From JAICND01 sp040905905 (GTDB taxonomy: Bacteria > Actinomycetota > Acidimicrobiia > Spongiisociales > ZC4RG35), in the NCBI GenBank assembly GCA_040905905.1, contig JBBDQN010000031.1, positions 62,001-126,000 on the forward strand: DNA of 64,000 bases, written 5' to 3'. A model generated the notes under the pieces. The model was given only the letters and a program-made list of their open reading frames with translations. It ran no database searches and was not told the origin of the DNA. The position numbers were made by a program, and so were the translations under genes. Positions 40,505 to 49,240 of this stretch are shown in pieces (positions within the stretch are counted from its first letter, which is position 1; every line of letters begins with the position of its first letter).

Positions 40505-41564
40505 TTGATGTGGCCAGGGACGGGGCCGAGCCCCTGGCCAAAGGCAGATCGACGACCTGGCCGGTCTCTACCGACAAGTCGGCGGCCAGATACACCTCCA
40601 TAGTCTGTCGCGCTAGCCGGGGGTCAACCATGACGGGCCTGTCGTAACAGACTGCCTCCACGAAGTGGATCGTTTCCCGTTCCATTGGCCCGGCGTATAC
40701 ATGATCGACATACTCGCCGGGCATGGTTGAGAGCGGGAACTGGATGCCATTCGACATGCTGTGGAGGACGATGTCTTTGTGGCTGGCGTCCATCATGAGC
40801 GCACTCTCGGTCCCTATGAACTCGATCCAGGTGGCCGAGTAGTTGGCATAGCTGGGTGGCAGCGACCAACCGGCGCTGATCGTCACCGTCACACCGTCGT
40901 CCATTGTGATGACGACTATCTGGGTGTCGGGGACCCCGTGATCGGCTTGGCGCACTCCCCAGGCAACCTGTGAGTAGACCCGAACCGCCCGCCTCGGCTC
41001 GAGGCACCACATCGAGAAGTCGATGTCGTGTGTCGCTTCCATCGCCGCGAGCGATAACGCGGTGCGCGCGCCGATCTTGGCACCCAGGGATCGAGAGATA
41101 TGCCGGCTGATGAGGACGCTCACCGGATTACCCAGTGTTCCGTCGTCGATGCTGCGTTTCACGAGGGCCTGTTTGGAGTTGAAACGTTGTGAGTAGCCGA
41201 TCGTGAACTTGACGCCACGCGACTCCGCAAGGTCGATCAGATCATCCGCCTCCTCGAGCGTTATGGCGATCGGCTTCTCCAATAGCACATGCTTCCCGGC
41301 CGACAAGGCTGCCTTGGAGATCGGGTAATGGGTGGTCTCAGGCGTCGTCGAGACAATGATCGCCTGGATGGATGGGTCATCGACCAATAGCTCCCAGTCG
41401 GTAGTAGCCGTGACGGCTCCGGTGAAGGCGGCCACCTCGGAAAGACGCTCGGGATTGATCTCGGCGACGCTGAGTGCACCGACCAAGGGGCTGGCGGCAG
41501 CAGCACGGGCTCTGATTCCACCACACCAGCCGGTGCCGATGATTCCCAGGTTGATTGTTTCCAT
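40494..41564 (-). CDS. Gfo/Idh/MocA family NAD(P)-dependent oxidoreductase, copy 2
   Basis: 356 residues from ATG 41564 (METINLGIIGTGWCGGIRA). Rossmann motif GTGWCGG, the family EKPIAITLEEADDLI segment and the C-terminal domain with ATHDIDFSMWCLEPR, where His and Asp are the usual catalytic pair region. Substrate probably a sugar, cyclitol or related hydroxy compound. It follows the amidohydrolase gene by 55 bp on the same strand and overlaps the MFS gene tail-to-tail by 11 bp. Confidence 0.9.
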   Translation of the reverse strand: METINLGIIGTGWCGGIRARAAAASPLVGALSVAEINPERLSEVAAFTGAVTATTDWELLVDDPSIQAIIVSTTPETTHYPISKAALSAGKHVLLEKPIAITLEEADDLIDLAESRGVKFTIGYSQRFNSKQALVKRSIDDGTLGNPVSVLISRHISRSLGAKIGARTALSLAAMEATHDIDFSMWCLEPRRAVRVYSQVAWGVRQADHGVPDTQIVVITMDDGVTVTISAGWSLPPSYANYSATWIEFIGTESALMMDASHKDIVLHSMSNGIQFPLSTMPGEYVDHVYAGPMERETIHFVEAVCYDRPVMVDPRLARQTMEVYLAADLSVETGQVVDLPLARGSAPSLATSIKS

Positions 41565-41619
41565 ATCGCTCCCATTCTCCATCAAAGAAGCTGCCATGTG
41601 CAGCGGTGTCGAAAGCCCG

Positions 41620-42618
41620 TCATCGACCCAAGCCCAGCAGGCGGGCGGCGTTGCCACCGCCGATCAGAGAAACATCGTCGGCGGATATACCCTCCACCCT
41701 GTTGATGAGTCCCAGGGGATCCTCCTCTCCCATGTCGTAGGGGTAGTCGGTGCCCAACAGGATGTGGTCAGACCCGTACTTGTCGATCAGAAACCGAAGC
41801 TGGTCGGGTTCGAAGACCATCGTGTCGAAGTAGAGCTTGGCCAGATATTCGCTTGGGGGTCGAGGGAGACCATGTCGGACGTCCTCCCGGGCGTGGTAGG
41901 CATGGTCGAAGCGGCCGGCGTATGCCGGGAGGAAACCCCCGCCGTGGGCAAAAACCAGCTTGAGCTCCGGATGGCGCTCGAGGACCCCGTCGAAGATGAG
42001 TCGACCGGCGCAAATCGTCTCCTCCAGCGGGTGACCGATCGTGTTGAGGAAGTAGTGCTCGGCAAACCTGGCCCGCTCGGTGAACCCTGTTGGGTGGATG
42101 AACACCACCATCCCGGTTTCCTCGACCGCCTCCCAGAAAGGCTCCAGTCCTTGGCTGGAGATCTCCATTCCCTCGACATGGGTGCTGATCTCGATGCCTG
42201 GAAATCCCAGTTCCTCCCGACAGTATCTGAGCTCGGCTACCGCGCCATCGGAGTTCTGTAATGGCACGGTTCCCAGGCCAACGAACCGGTCGGGGTGTAA
42301 CCGCACCAGATCGGCGAGGTCCTCATTGATCAGACGAGATGCCCGCGCCCCCAGATCATCCTTCGCCCAATAGAACATGTGATATGGCGAGACACTGAGC
42401 GCCTGCACATCGACGCCCATCGAGTCCATGTCGGCGAGACGCACGTCGACAGACTCCATCTTTGGACGGATGGTCTCCAGCTGCCGGCGGTTGACCTCCT
42501 TTGTGACTTCGCTGCCGAAGTCGAGGGCATGACGACCGAGCCGCTCCGCTTCGGGTCTCACCAGGTCGGCCGCGGCTCCGCACTCTCGATGACAATGGAT
42601 GTCGATGATCTGGCCCAG
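41620..42618 (-). CDS. ACMSD-type amidohydrolase (amidohydrolase 2), copy 2, probable CTG start
   Basis: The first ATG/GTG/TTG in frame (GTG 42561) would delete the metal-binding N-terminus. Upstream in frame is QIIDIHCHRECGAAADLV with the HxH ligands, preceded by CTG at 42618, seven bases after AGGAGG and shortly after an in-frame TGA. CTG is therefore the likely start, giving 332 residues. Other ligands: His in FIHPTGF, His in VFAHGGGFLP, Asp in ILLGTDYPYDM. It is closest to the copy at 62734. A decarboxylase or hydrolase of aromatic or keto acids is expected. A 22-bp operator-like element lies at 42637-42658. Confidence 0.85.
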   Translation of the reverse strand: MGQIIDIHCHRECGAAADLVRPEAERLGRHALDFGSEVTKEVNRRQLETIRPKMESVDVRLADMDSMGVDVQALSVSPYHMFYWAKDDLGARASRLINEDLADLVRLHPDRFVGLGTVPLQNSDGAVAELRYCREELGFPGIEISTHVEGMEISSQGLEPFWEAVEETGMVVFIHPTGFTERARFAEHYFLNTIGHPLEETICAGRLIFDGVLERHPELKLVFAHGGGFLPAYAGRFDHAYHAREDVRHGLPRPPSEYLAKLYFDTMVFEPDQLRFLIDKYGSDHILLGTDYPYDMGEEDPLGLINRVEGISADDVSLIGGGNAARLLGLGR

Positions 42619-42636
42619 GCAAGTCCCTCCTCAAGA

Positions 42637-42658
42637 GATCGTGCACAATATACGATCA
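42637..42658. promoter_or_regulatory. 22-bp putative operator, palindromic copy
   Basis: GATCGT (42637-42642) and ACGATC (42652-42657) form perfect inverted arms around GCACAATAT. The reverse complement matches 39229-39250 at 19 of 22 positions. It lies 19-40 bp upstream of the amidohydrolase CTG start and just after the frameshifted dehydrogenase, placing it in the amidohydrolase promoter. Confidence 0.6.
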
Positions 42659-42675
42659 GCGGCCACAATCAACCG

Positions 42676-43592
42676 TCACAAGAACGGTAAAAGGCGGCCG
42701 ATGCCGGCGCGGCGTCTGACCACCTCGATGATCGAGGAGTTGTCAAGATCGGCGAGGCCGTTGGCTTCTCCCTCGGCCAGTGCCTCCATCACGACGTTTA
42801 CCAGGTCCAGGGCGCACCATGGTCGAGTCCATGTTCGAGGATGAGACGGGCGTCTTTGCGACTCTGCCGGAGGCGTGCATGCGGGCTCAAATGATCACCC
42901 CTGATCATTGAATCGCCCCAGGCATCCATCGCCTTTGAGTAGGCGAGACCGTCCTTGAGCACGTGGAGAGTGCTATCGAGGTCCATGCCTGCCAATTCGG
43001 CCACGACCAGCACCTCAGCCAAAGCCATCCGGTGGATGGTCAACAAGTGATTGACGATCAGCTTCATGCGTGACCCGGCTCCGACCGGCCCGACGTGGTG
43101 GCAGGAACGCCCGATCGCCTCAAAGATGGGTCGTCCCCGCTCGTAGGCGTCCCCTGGGCCACCCATCATCACGACCAGATCACCACTCTCCGCCAGCGCG
43201 CTGTTGCCACTCACGGTCGAGTCGCAGAAGACCACTCCCCGTTTAGCGAGAGCGCCGGCAATCTCCACCGCGTCGGCGGGTCGGCCAGTGGTGGTGTCGT
43301 ACACAGTAAGCCCCGAGACTGAGGAAGCGGAGATGCCGTCCCTGCCGAGACAGACCTCCCGGGAGACGTCGGAGTCCGGCAGGGAGAGGAGGGCAGCCCA
43401 GCAACCCTCGACCGCAGATGCCGGCGAGTCGGCAGGCATGCCCCCCATGTTCTCGAACAGGTCAAGCCGGTGGGCCTCGGGGTCGTAGCCCGAAAGCCGG
43501 AACCCATGTTCGACAAGCCGTTTCGACATTCGCGATCCCATCAACCCCAGGCCGATGACGGCCACAGGGCCAATGTCAGTTCGTGTGCCCAT
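42676..43592 (-). pseudogene. 3-hydroxyisobutyrate dehydrogenase-like gene with C-terminal frameshift
   Basis: NAD-binding 6-phosphogluconate/3-hydroxyisobutyrate dehydrogenase family: VAVIGLGLMGSRMSKRL, DSTVSGNSALAESGDLV and GSRMKLIVNHLL with the catalytic Lys. From ATG 43592 the frame stops at 42798 after HGAPWTW. The next frame continues LVNVVMEALAEGEANGLADL then DNSSIIEVVRR to a TGA at 42676, which is the normal family C-terminus (about 305 residues). Adding one C to the run CCC near 42810 joins the frames. Either a real disabling mutation or a homopolymer sequencing error; all catalytic parts precede the break. Confidence 0.8.
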
Positions 43593-43692
43593 CAAGCCAT
43601 TCTCGCGGTAGCGGAGTGACGGTCGAACGTAGATGTGTGTCAGGATCAATGCTCATGGCCCGCGACGACTCTCCCTCCCCGGAGATCATCCG

Positions 43693-44631
43693 ATGAGAAC
43701 AGGACACATTGGCGGTCTCGAAGTCTCTGTGATCGGGTTGGGGTGCAACAACTTCGGCAGGTCCCTCGATCAAGAGCAGTCTGCGAGAGTGGTCGAAGCT
43801 GCACTTGATGCCGGCATCACCTTCTTCGACACCGCCCGCACCTACGGCGGTGGGCGGTCCGAGTCGTTTCTCGCCGCCGGTCTGGGTGGATCTCGCGATC
43901 AGGTGGTCATCGCCACCAAGTTCGGCCCTGTGCCGCGGCTCCCGGGGAGCGGGAGCGGTCGCCCGGAGCAGGTCCGGGAGGCGATAGAACGAAGCCTTGC
44001 CGAGTTGAGGACGGAGTGGGTGGATCTCTATCAGCTGCATTCCCCGGATTCGGAGACACCGATTGACGACACCTTGGCCACCCTTACCGAGCTTGTGGAC
44101 GAGGGAAAAGTGAGAGCAATCGGCTGCTGCAATTTCGACAGCGCCGGTCTTGGCGATGCCCATCGAACCTCGAAGGCGAGAAACCATGCCGGTTTCGTCT
44201 CCAACCAGGTCGAGTACAGCCTGGTTCACCGCCAGCCCGAGCCCGATGGTCTCATCAAGGCCTGGGGCTCGCTTGGAGTCTGCCTGCTGCCCTATTACCC
44301 GTTGGGCAACGGACTGCTCACGGGCAAGACCAGGCGCGGGGAGACACCAACCGGGAGACTCGCGACCGATCGGTATCAGCGGTATCTGACCGACGCCAAT
44401 TTCGACCTGATCGACCGCCTGGAGATGTTTTCGCTGTCACGAGGCGTGACCATGGCCCAGGTTGCCCTCGCCTGGCTGCTCTCCCAGCAAGCGGTCCCTG
44501 CCGTCACCCCGGGGGCAAGCACGCCGGAACAGGTCAGGGAAAACGCCAAGGGGGCCGAGTGGTATCCCTCGCCCGAAGATTTGCTAGCTCTGGAGTCGGT
44601 CTTGGACGGTGGTCAGCTCACTTCCGGCTGA
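43693..44631 (+). CDS. Aldo/keto reductase
   Basis: 312 residues from ATG 43693, which follows GGAGATCATCCG; longer starts lack a ribosome site. TIM-barrel marks: LGCNNFGR, catalytic Asp and Tyr in FFDTARTYGGGRSE, Lys in VIATKFGP, His in LYQLHSPD, and the NADPH site near PGASTPEQVRENA. It reduces an aldehyde or ketone or oxidises a sugar. Divergent from the 3-hydroxyisobutyrate-type gene with a 100-bp gap; overlaps the convergent acyl-CoA synthetase by 14 bp. Confidence 0.92.
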   Translation: MRTGHIGGLEVSVIGLGCNNFGRSLDQEQSARVVEAALDAGITFFDTARTYGGGRSESFLAAGLGGSRDQVVIATKFGPVPRLPGSGSGRPEQVREAIERSLAELRTEWVDLYQLHSPDSETPIDDTLATLTELVDEGKVRAIGCCNFDSAGLGDAHRTSKARNHAGFVSNQVEYSLVHRQPEPDGLIKAWGSLGVCLLPYYPLGNGLLTGKTRRGETPTGRLATDRYQRYLTDANFDLIDRLEMFSLSRGVTMAQVALAWLLSQQAVPAVTPGASTPEQVRENAKGAEWYPSPEDLLALESVLDGGQLTSG

Positions 44632-46621
44632 CCACGATCCAATCGACAGCTACCCACGCCGTTCCATCCCATATCAGCGGGTTGATCTCAACCTCGCTGA
44701 GACCTGAGCCGACAAAGCCCCTCGAAACCAGGCTGACCACTTCCGCCAACTGGTACACGTTTGCGGCGGGAAGCGTCCGAAATCCGTCGAGGAGCCTCCT
44801 CCCCTGCAAGCGGTCGATCATCGCGCTGGCCGCCCCTGGATCGACAGGCGCCGGTGCGAAGACGACGTCTTTCAACAACTCGGTGAAGATCCCGCCGAGT
44901 CCGACCGACACCAGAGGGCCGAACAGTTCGTCTGCGACTGCTCCGACGATCACCTCCAGCCCGGGCCGATATCTCTCGATCCGCGCGTTGTGAGGATGCG
45001 ACCCCGCAGCCGCGGACGAGGCCATCACCTCATCGAAAGCAGATTCCACCGCGGCGCGGTCCCGAAGGTCGCCCCGGACCCCGCCGACCTCTGTTTTATG
45101 AAAGAGGTCCGGTGCGTGGACCTTGAGCACAACGGGATACCCGAGCTCGTCGGCACTATCGGCGGCTTCCTCCGACGACGACACGAGTCTCCTCTCCACC
45201 AATGGCAGACCCCAGTCCTCCAGTCCGCCAGGTACGGGGTCAACCCCGCTCGATCTCTTCTGTCCTGCAGATGAGGTAACGACCGCTAGGGCCCTCATCG
45301 CCGCCTGCGGGTCCTCGGTCGAGGGGACGCCGGCACTCCGCAGCATCTGGAGGCCCTCGGTGCCATGGCCACCCGTCAACCACAGATGCAAGAGCCTCGC
45401 CTTGGTCTGCACCGCGAGGAGCGAGACCACTCTCTCGCGGGTGTGTGCCGGTGGGTGTGGTGTGGACACCGCCAACACCGAGTCGTATTCACCCGAGGAA
45501 GCCACGACGTCGATCACCTGTGCGAATCGAGTTGGCCCTCCCATGATCCCGCCCATATCCACAGGATTGGCGGCCGCACCATGGTCGAGCAGGGGCTCGA
45601 GCATTTGCCGAAGCTCGTGGCTCGGTGAGGGCAGGGTCACTCCGTGCCTCTCGGCCAGGTCGGCGAGTAGTACCGCCATGCCACCCGAGTGGGTGACGAT
45701 CGCCGACCGCGAGCCGTATGCGGCCGAAGATCGGGCCAACAACTCGGCAACCTCGTAGGCCTCCCCCGGCGTCGCGGTTTCGACCACACCCATCGACGCC
45801 AGGACTCCCGAGAGCACGGCCTCCGGGACAGCCATCGCCCCTGTGTGCGACTGCATGGCAGTCTTGCCCCGATCGGTGGTGCCGAGCCTGCACACGACTA
45901 CCGGCTTCCCCTTGGATCGCGCCGACTCGATGGCGCCGATGAAGGCTGGCCCGTCTCGAATTGTCTCGACCAGCGCCAGGACCGCCGCCACCTCTTCCAG
46001 GTCTGCCACAGCAGCAAGCGCTTCGCCGAGCTTCACATCACCCTCGTTGCCGGTTGAAACCGATATGGCGAGACCACTGCTCCGCCTGGCGGCGAGGTTG
46101 TGCAGGTAGCTGCCGACGCCACCGCTCTGGGTGACGACGCCCACCGGACCGGTCCGAATCTCCTCCGAGGGGCGGTCGAGACAGCTGAGGAAGCTCGCCG
46201 CCAATCGGCGCCCCGGGCGGATCACACCAGCACTGTTCGGGCCCAACATCCGCACTCCAACCCTGGCAGCCTCATCCTGGAGGGCATGCTGTCTCACAAG
46301 TCCACCGGGCCCGGTTTCGGCGAACCCACCAGCGAACACGACGATTGCCCCCACTCCTGAGCATTGGGCTATCACCTCGGGCGCGACCTCACCGGGCACG
46401 GCGGATACAACCAGATCGGGTGGTCGTGGAAGGTCGCCCACCGTCGGGTAAACGCCAACTCCATCGATTCGTGGAAGTCCCGGGTTGACCCCCCAGACCT
46501 GACCCGCGAAACCGAGGTTGACAAGATTGCGTAGTACCCGCCGCCCATGTTTGGAAGGATCCGAGGAGAGTCCGACAATGGCGATTGTGCTCGGATCGAG
46601 CAGGCCGGAGAGTTGGCTCAT
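44618..46621 (-). CDS. NDP-forming acyl-CoA synthetase (fused alpha-beta)
   Basis: 667 residues. Order: CoA-binding Rossmann domain (about 1-130, IAIVGLSSDPSKHGRRVLRN), two succinyl-CoA-ligase-like domains (150-440) with the phosphorylated His near H259 in MQSHTGAMA, and a C-terminal ATP-grasp domain (455-667) with VVLKVHAPDLFHKTEVGGV and SEVEINPL. It interconverts acyl-CoA plus ADP plus phosphate with acid plus CoA plus ATP. It follows the CaiB/CitE pair by 51 bp, so it may charge or discharge the same acid. Confidence 0.91.
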   Translation of the reverse strand: MSQLSGLLDPSTIAIVGLSSDPSKHGRRVLRNLVNLGFAGQVWGVNPGLPRIDGVGVYPTVGDLPRPPDLVVSAVPGEVAPEVIAQCSGVGAIVVFAGGFAETGPGGLVRQHALQDEAARVGVRMLGPNSAGVIRPGRRLAASFLSCLDRPSEEIRTGPVGVVTQSGGVGSYLHNLAARRSSGLAISVSTGNEGDVKLGEALAAVADLEEVAAVLALVETIRDGPAFIGAIESARSKGKPVVVCRLGTTDRGKTAMQSHTGAMAVPEAVLSGVLASMGVVETATPGEAYEVAELLARSSAAYGSRSAIVTHSGGMAVLLADLAERHGVTLPSPSHELRQMLEPLLDHGAAANPVDMGGIMGGPTRFAQVIDVVASSGEYDSVLAVSTPHPPAHTRERVVSLLAVQTKARLLHLWLTGGHGTEGLQMLRSAGVPSTEDPQAAMRALAVVTSSAGQKRSSGVDPVPGGLEDWGLPLVERRLVSSSEEAADSADELGYPVVLKVHAPDLFHKTEVGGVRGDLRDRAAVESAFDEVMASSAAAGSHPHNARIERYRPGLEVIVGAVADELFGPLVSVGLGGIFTELLKDVVFAPAPVDPGAASAMIDRLQGRRLLDGFRTLPAANVYQLAEVVSLVSRGFVGSGLSEVEINPLIWDGTAWVAVDWIVVSRK

Positions 46622-46672
46622 CGAGTTTGGGGGATCACGTCCAACTCCGGGGTACGAACGTCCTGAACCGCA

Positions 46673-47893
46673 TCAAACCGTCTCTTCCGATGGGTCGGGC
46701 CATACCTTGATCACACCCTCTTGCACCAGCAGCCGGATTTGCTCCTGGTCATGCCCGAGCCTCTCCGAGAGGACCTCCGCGGTGTGCTCACCAAGCATCG
46801 GGGCAGAAAGGTCGGGCGAGGTCCAGTCGCTGAATTTCACCGGGCTCGGGGGGTAGCGGATTTCACCCAACGTCGGGTGCTCATATGAACGAATCATTCC
46901 ACGAGCGATCACTTGAGGATCGTGAAACACCGCCTCGATGTCGTTGACCGCTGAGTTGGGTATGTCGTGCGCGTCCAGGATGGCGAGCCAATCGGAGGTC
47001 GTTTTGGTGAGAAAGTCCCGGGTCAACAGCGGTATCAGGAAGTCACGGTTGGCTACCCGCGCCGTGTTGTCGCTGGTCCTCTCGTCGTCTTTGAGGTCGG
47101 GGCGACCGATGGCATCGCACAGGTTCTGCCAGAACTTCTCGTCGCGGGCAGCAACGACCACGTAGCCGTCGGACGTAGGAAATGCCTGCCAGGGCACCAG
47201 ATGGGCGTGGGAAGTGCCGAGGCGCGTCAGCTTGCGGCCCGTGTTGAGATAGTCGACTGCGTCGTAGGACAACATCGAGACGAGGGTGTCAAGCATGGCG
47301 ACGTCGGCGTGACCTCCTTTGCCATGAAGCTCCCGACCGACAAGGGAAGCGAGGACTGCGATGCACGAATAGATCCCTCCGGCAATATCCGCGATGGGGA
47401 TGCCGACCCGAGCCGGTTCGCCGTCGGCCGGCCCGGTGATGGCGACATGGCCGCTGTAGGCCTGCACCACTAGATCGAAGGCGGGCTTGTCCCTCGCCGG
47501 GCCATACTCACCGAAGCCCGTGATCGAAGCGGTGATGATTTTCGGATTGTGTTTCTCAAGGGTCCCATGGTCGACGCCGAGTCGGCCCAGAACACCCGGC
47601 CTGAAGTTGTCGATGACCACGTCTGCTTGTGCCACGAGCGAATAGAAGACCTCAAGCCCGCGGCTGTCCTTGAGATTGAGGACCACGCTTTTCTTGCCGC
47701 GATTCATGAACAGGTGGATCGCGCTCTCGTCGTGAATCGGAGCGATCGTCGCATTGCGCGCCGTATCTCCGGAGGTGGGCTCGATCTTGATCACCTCCGC
47801 ACCGAGATCGGCCAGGATCACCCCGCCGAAGTTGCCGGCGATCACTTGTCCCAGTTCGAGGACCGTGACGCCGGCCAGCATTCCTCGCGTCAT
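46673..47893 (-). CDS. CaiB/BaiF (family III) CoA transferase
   Basis: 406 residues. GVTVLELGQVIAGNFGG, LADLGAEVIKIEPTSGD and NRGKKSVVLNLKD are the family N-terminus; the catalytic Asp that forms the acyl-enzyme anhydride lies in RVGIPIADIAGGIYS (residue about 170). It moves CoA between carboxylic acids, such as succinyl-CoA to an organic acid. Overlaps the CitE-type gene by 4 bp (ATGA), pointing to a CoA transferase plus lyase module like those for mesaconate, itaconate or citramalate. Confidence 0.94.
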   Translation of the reverse strand: MTRGMLAGVTVLELGQVIAGNFGGVILADLGAEVIKIEPTSGDTARNATIAPIHDESAIHLFMNRGKKSVVLNLKDSRGLEVFYSLVAQADVVIDNFRPGVLGRLGVDHGTLEKHNPKIITASITGFGEYGPARDKPAFDLVVQAYSGHVAITGPADGEPARVGIPIADIAGGIYSCIAVLASLVGRELHGKGGHADVAMLDTLVSMLSYDAVDYLNTGRKLTRLGTSHAHLVPWQAFPTSDGYVVVAARDEKFWQNLCDAIGRPDLKDDERTSDNTARVANRDFLIPLLTRDFLTKTTSDWLAILDAHDIPNSAVNDIEAVFHDPQVIARGMIRSYEHPTLGEIRYPPSPVKFSDWTSPDLSAPMLGEHTAEVLSERLGHDQEQIRLLVQEGVIKVWPDPSEETV

Positions 47894-48789
47894 TCGTCTC
47901 TGTTTCGGTGGGCACCATCCGCCCGGTGGGCATTCTCGGCCCGCTCGATGATGGTTCGCGCAACTCTGGCAACGGCGTAATCGACCATCCTCCCGTCTAC
48001 CGCGATTGACGCTTTGCCCTGGACCTCAGCTTCCTCGAAGGCATCGAGGATCTTTCGCTGATAGTTGACCTCCTCCTCGGAGGGGCTGAAAACGTCGTTG
48101 ATCACCGGGACCTGGGCGGGGTGGATGGCAACCTTGCCGACATAGCCCAAGGTGCGGGCGAGTTCGCACTCCAGGCGGAGGCCGGCGAGGTTGCGAAAGT
48201 CCATGAAGACCGCCTCCATCGGATGGGGCACACCGGCGGCGCGAGAGCTCAGGAGCACCTGCGATCGGGCAAGCAGCAAACCAGTGCCTTCGGGAGTCCA
48301 TTCCACGCCAAGGTCGGCAACCAGGTCTCCCTGTTCGCCTCCACCGAACATCACACACTCAATGCGTCCGCTCGCCGAGGAGATCTCATAGGAGAGGCGG
48401 ACACCCTGTGCCGACTCGATCAAAGGAACCAGCGTGATTGCGCCTTCGGGTCGCCCAGACAGTTTCTCCAGCACCGTTAGGGCACCGTCAATTTGGCTTA
48501 TGGCGATGGGTTCCTCGGCCTTGGGGACGATCACCCCGACCGCCTCGGACCGGCCCGCGGCGATGAGGTCGTCCCAGAAGAACCTGGAGGGAAACGAGTT
48601 AGTGCGCACGAAATATGGCACGGGCGACTCGGGAAGGCTCTCGAGGATTCCCCGGGCCGCCTCCTTGGTGTCGATGGAGACGGAATCCTCCAGGTCGATG
48701 ATCACCGCATCCGCCCCCGACCGTACCGCCTTTTCGATCATGTCAGCCCGGTTGGCCGGCGTAAAGAGCATCGAGCGAAGTGGTCTCAT
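47890..48789 (-). CDS. CitE-type HpcH/HpaI family CoA-ester lyase
   Basis: 299 residues. RSMLFTPANRADMIEKA, IIDLEDSVSIDTK with metal-binding acidic residues, YFVRTNSFPS with the substrate Arg, LVPLIESAQG with metal Glu, and GKVAIHPAQVPVIND are the marks of citrate lyase beta/malyl-CoA/citramalyl-CoA lyases. With the adjacent CaiB-type CoA transferase, it may cleave a malyl- or citramalyl-type CoA ester to an acyl-CoA plus glyoxylate or pyruvate. Confidence 0.92.
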   Translation of the reverse strand: MRPLRSMLFTPANRADMIEKAVRSGADAVIIDLEDSVSIDTKEAARGILESLPESPVPYFVRTNSFPSRFFWDDLIAAGRSEAVGVIVPKAEEPIAISQIDGALTVLEKLSGRPEGAITLVPLIESAQGVRLSYEISSASGRIECVMFGGGEQGDLVADLGVEWTPEGTGLLLARSQVLLSSRAAGVPHPMEAVFMDFRNLAGLRLECELARTLGYVGKVAIHPAQVPVINDVFSPSEEEVNYQRKILDAFEEAEVQGKASIAVDGRMVDYAVARVARTIIERAENAHRADGAHRNRDE

Positions 48790-48851
48790 CGGGTGAGCCA
48801 GGATATCTCGCGCTCGACCAGGTCGTTGTGCGGGACCACTCCGTGCTTAGC

Positions 48852-49223
48852 CTATGAACGGCTCGAGGGGAGGAGGGAGACGGTGACGAAGCGGAGGGTG
48901 GTGTCGCCGACGTTCTCGAGGTCGTGGATGAGAGAGTCGTCGGGGGAGTGCACCAGGTAACGGGTCTCCCCCATGGTGTAGTCGCGGATGACGAAGCGCC
49001 CATCGATGAATCTCTGCAGACCCCGGCCGGGTTCAACCACCGTCCAAAAGTAGGGGTGGTCATGGATGTGGAAAGCCCCCCTTTCGCCCGGCTCCAATCT
49101 CACCTCCCACACCCGGATATGGTCGTTTTCAAACCACATTTTTGTGCCGAGCTGGCCGTTGGTCGTTGCTGCCTCCAACTCGGAGGCGAAGTCCTCGGGG
49201 TTGAAGGTGCCCTCTTCTTCCAT
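48852..49223 (-). CDS. Cupin domain protein
   Basis: About 123 residues from ATG 49223, placed after CGAGGAGCACCG; an in-frame ATG at 49244 overlaps the monooxygenase stop and is the alternative. The barrel has HIRVWEVRLEPGERGAFHIHDHPYFW split as RVWEVRLEPGE and FHIHDHPYF with metal-binding His, and a second motif around SLIHDLENVGD. It may be a small enzyme or a stabilising accessory protein. Coupled to the FAD monooxygenase upstream. Confidence 0.82.
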   Translation of the reverse strand: MEEEGTFNPEDFASELEAATTNGQLGTKMWFENDHIRVWEVRLEPGERGAFHIHDHPYFWTVVEPGRGLQRFIDGRFVIRDYTMGETRYLVHSPDDSLIHDLENVGDTTLRFVTVSLLPSSRS

Positions 49224-49240
49224 CGGTGCTCCTCGTTTCA

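Noticed and set aside
42798..42840. Natural short C-terminus (HGAPWTW) for the 3-hydroxyisobutyrate-type enzyme
   Set aside because: The adjacent frame encodes the family C-terminal helices without interruption, so a frameshift is the simpler explanation.
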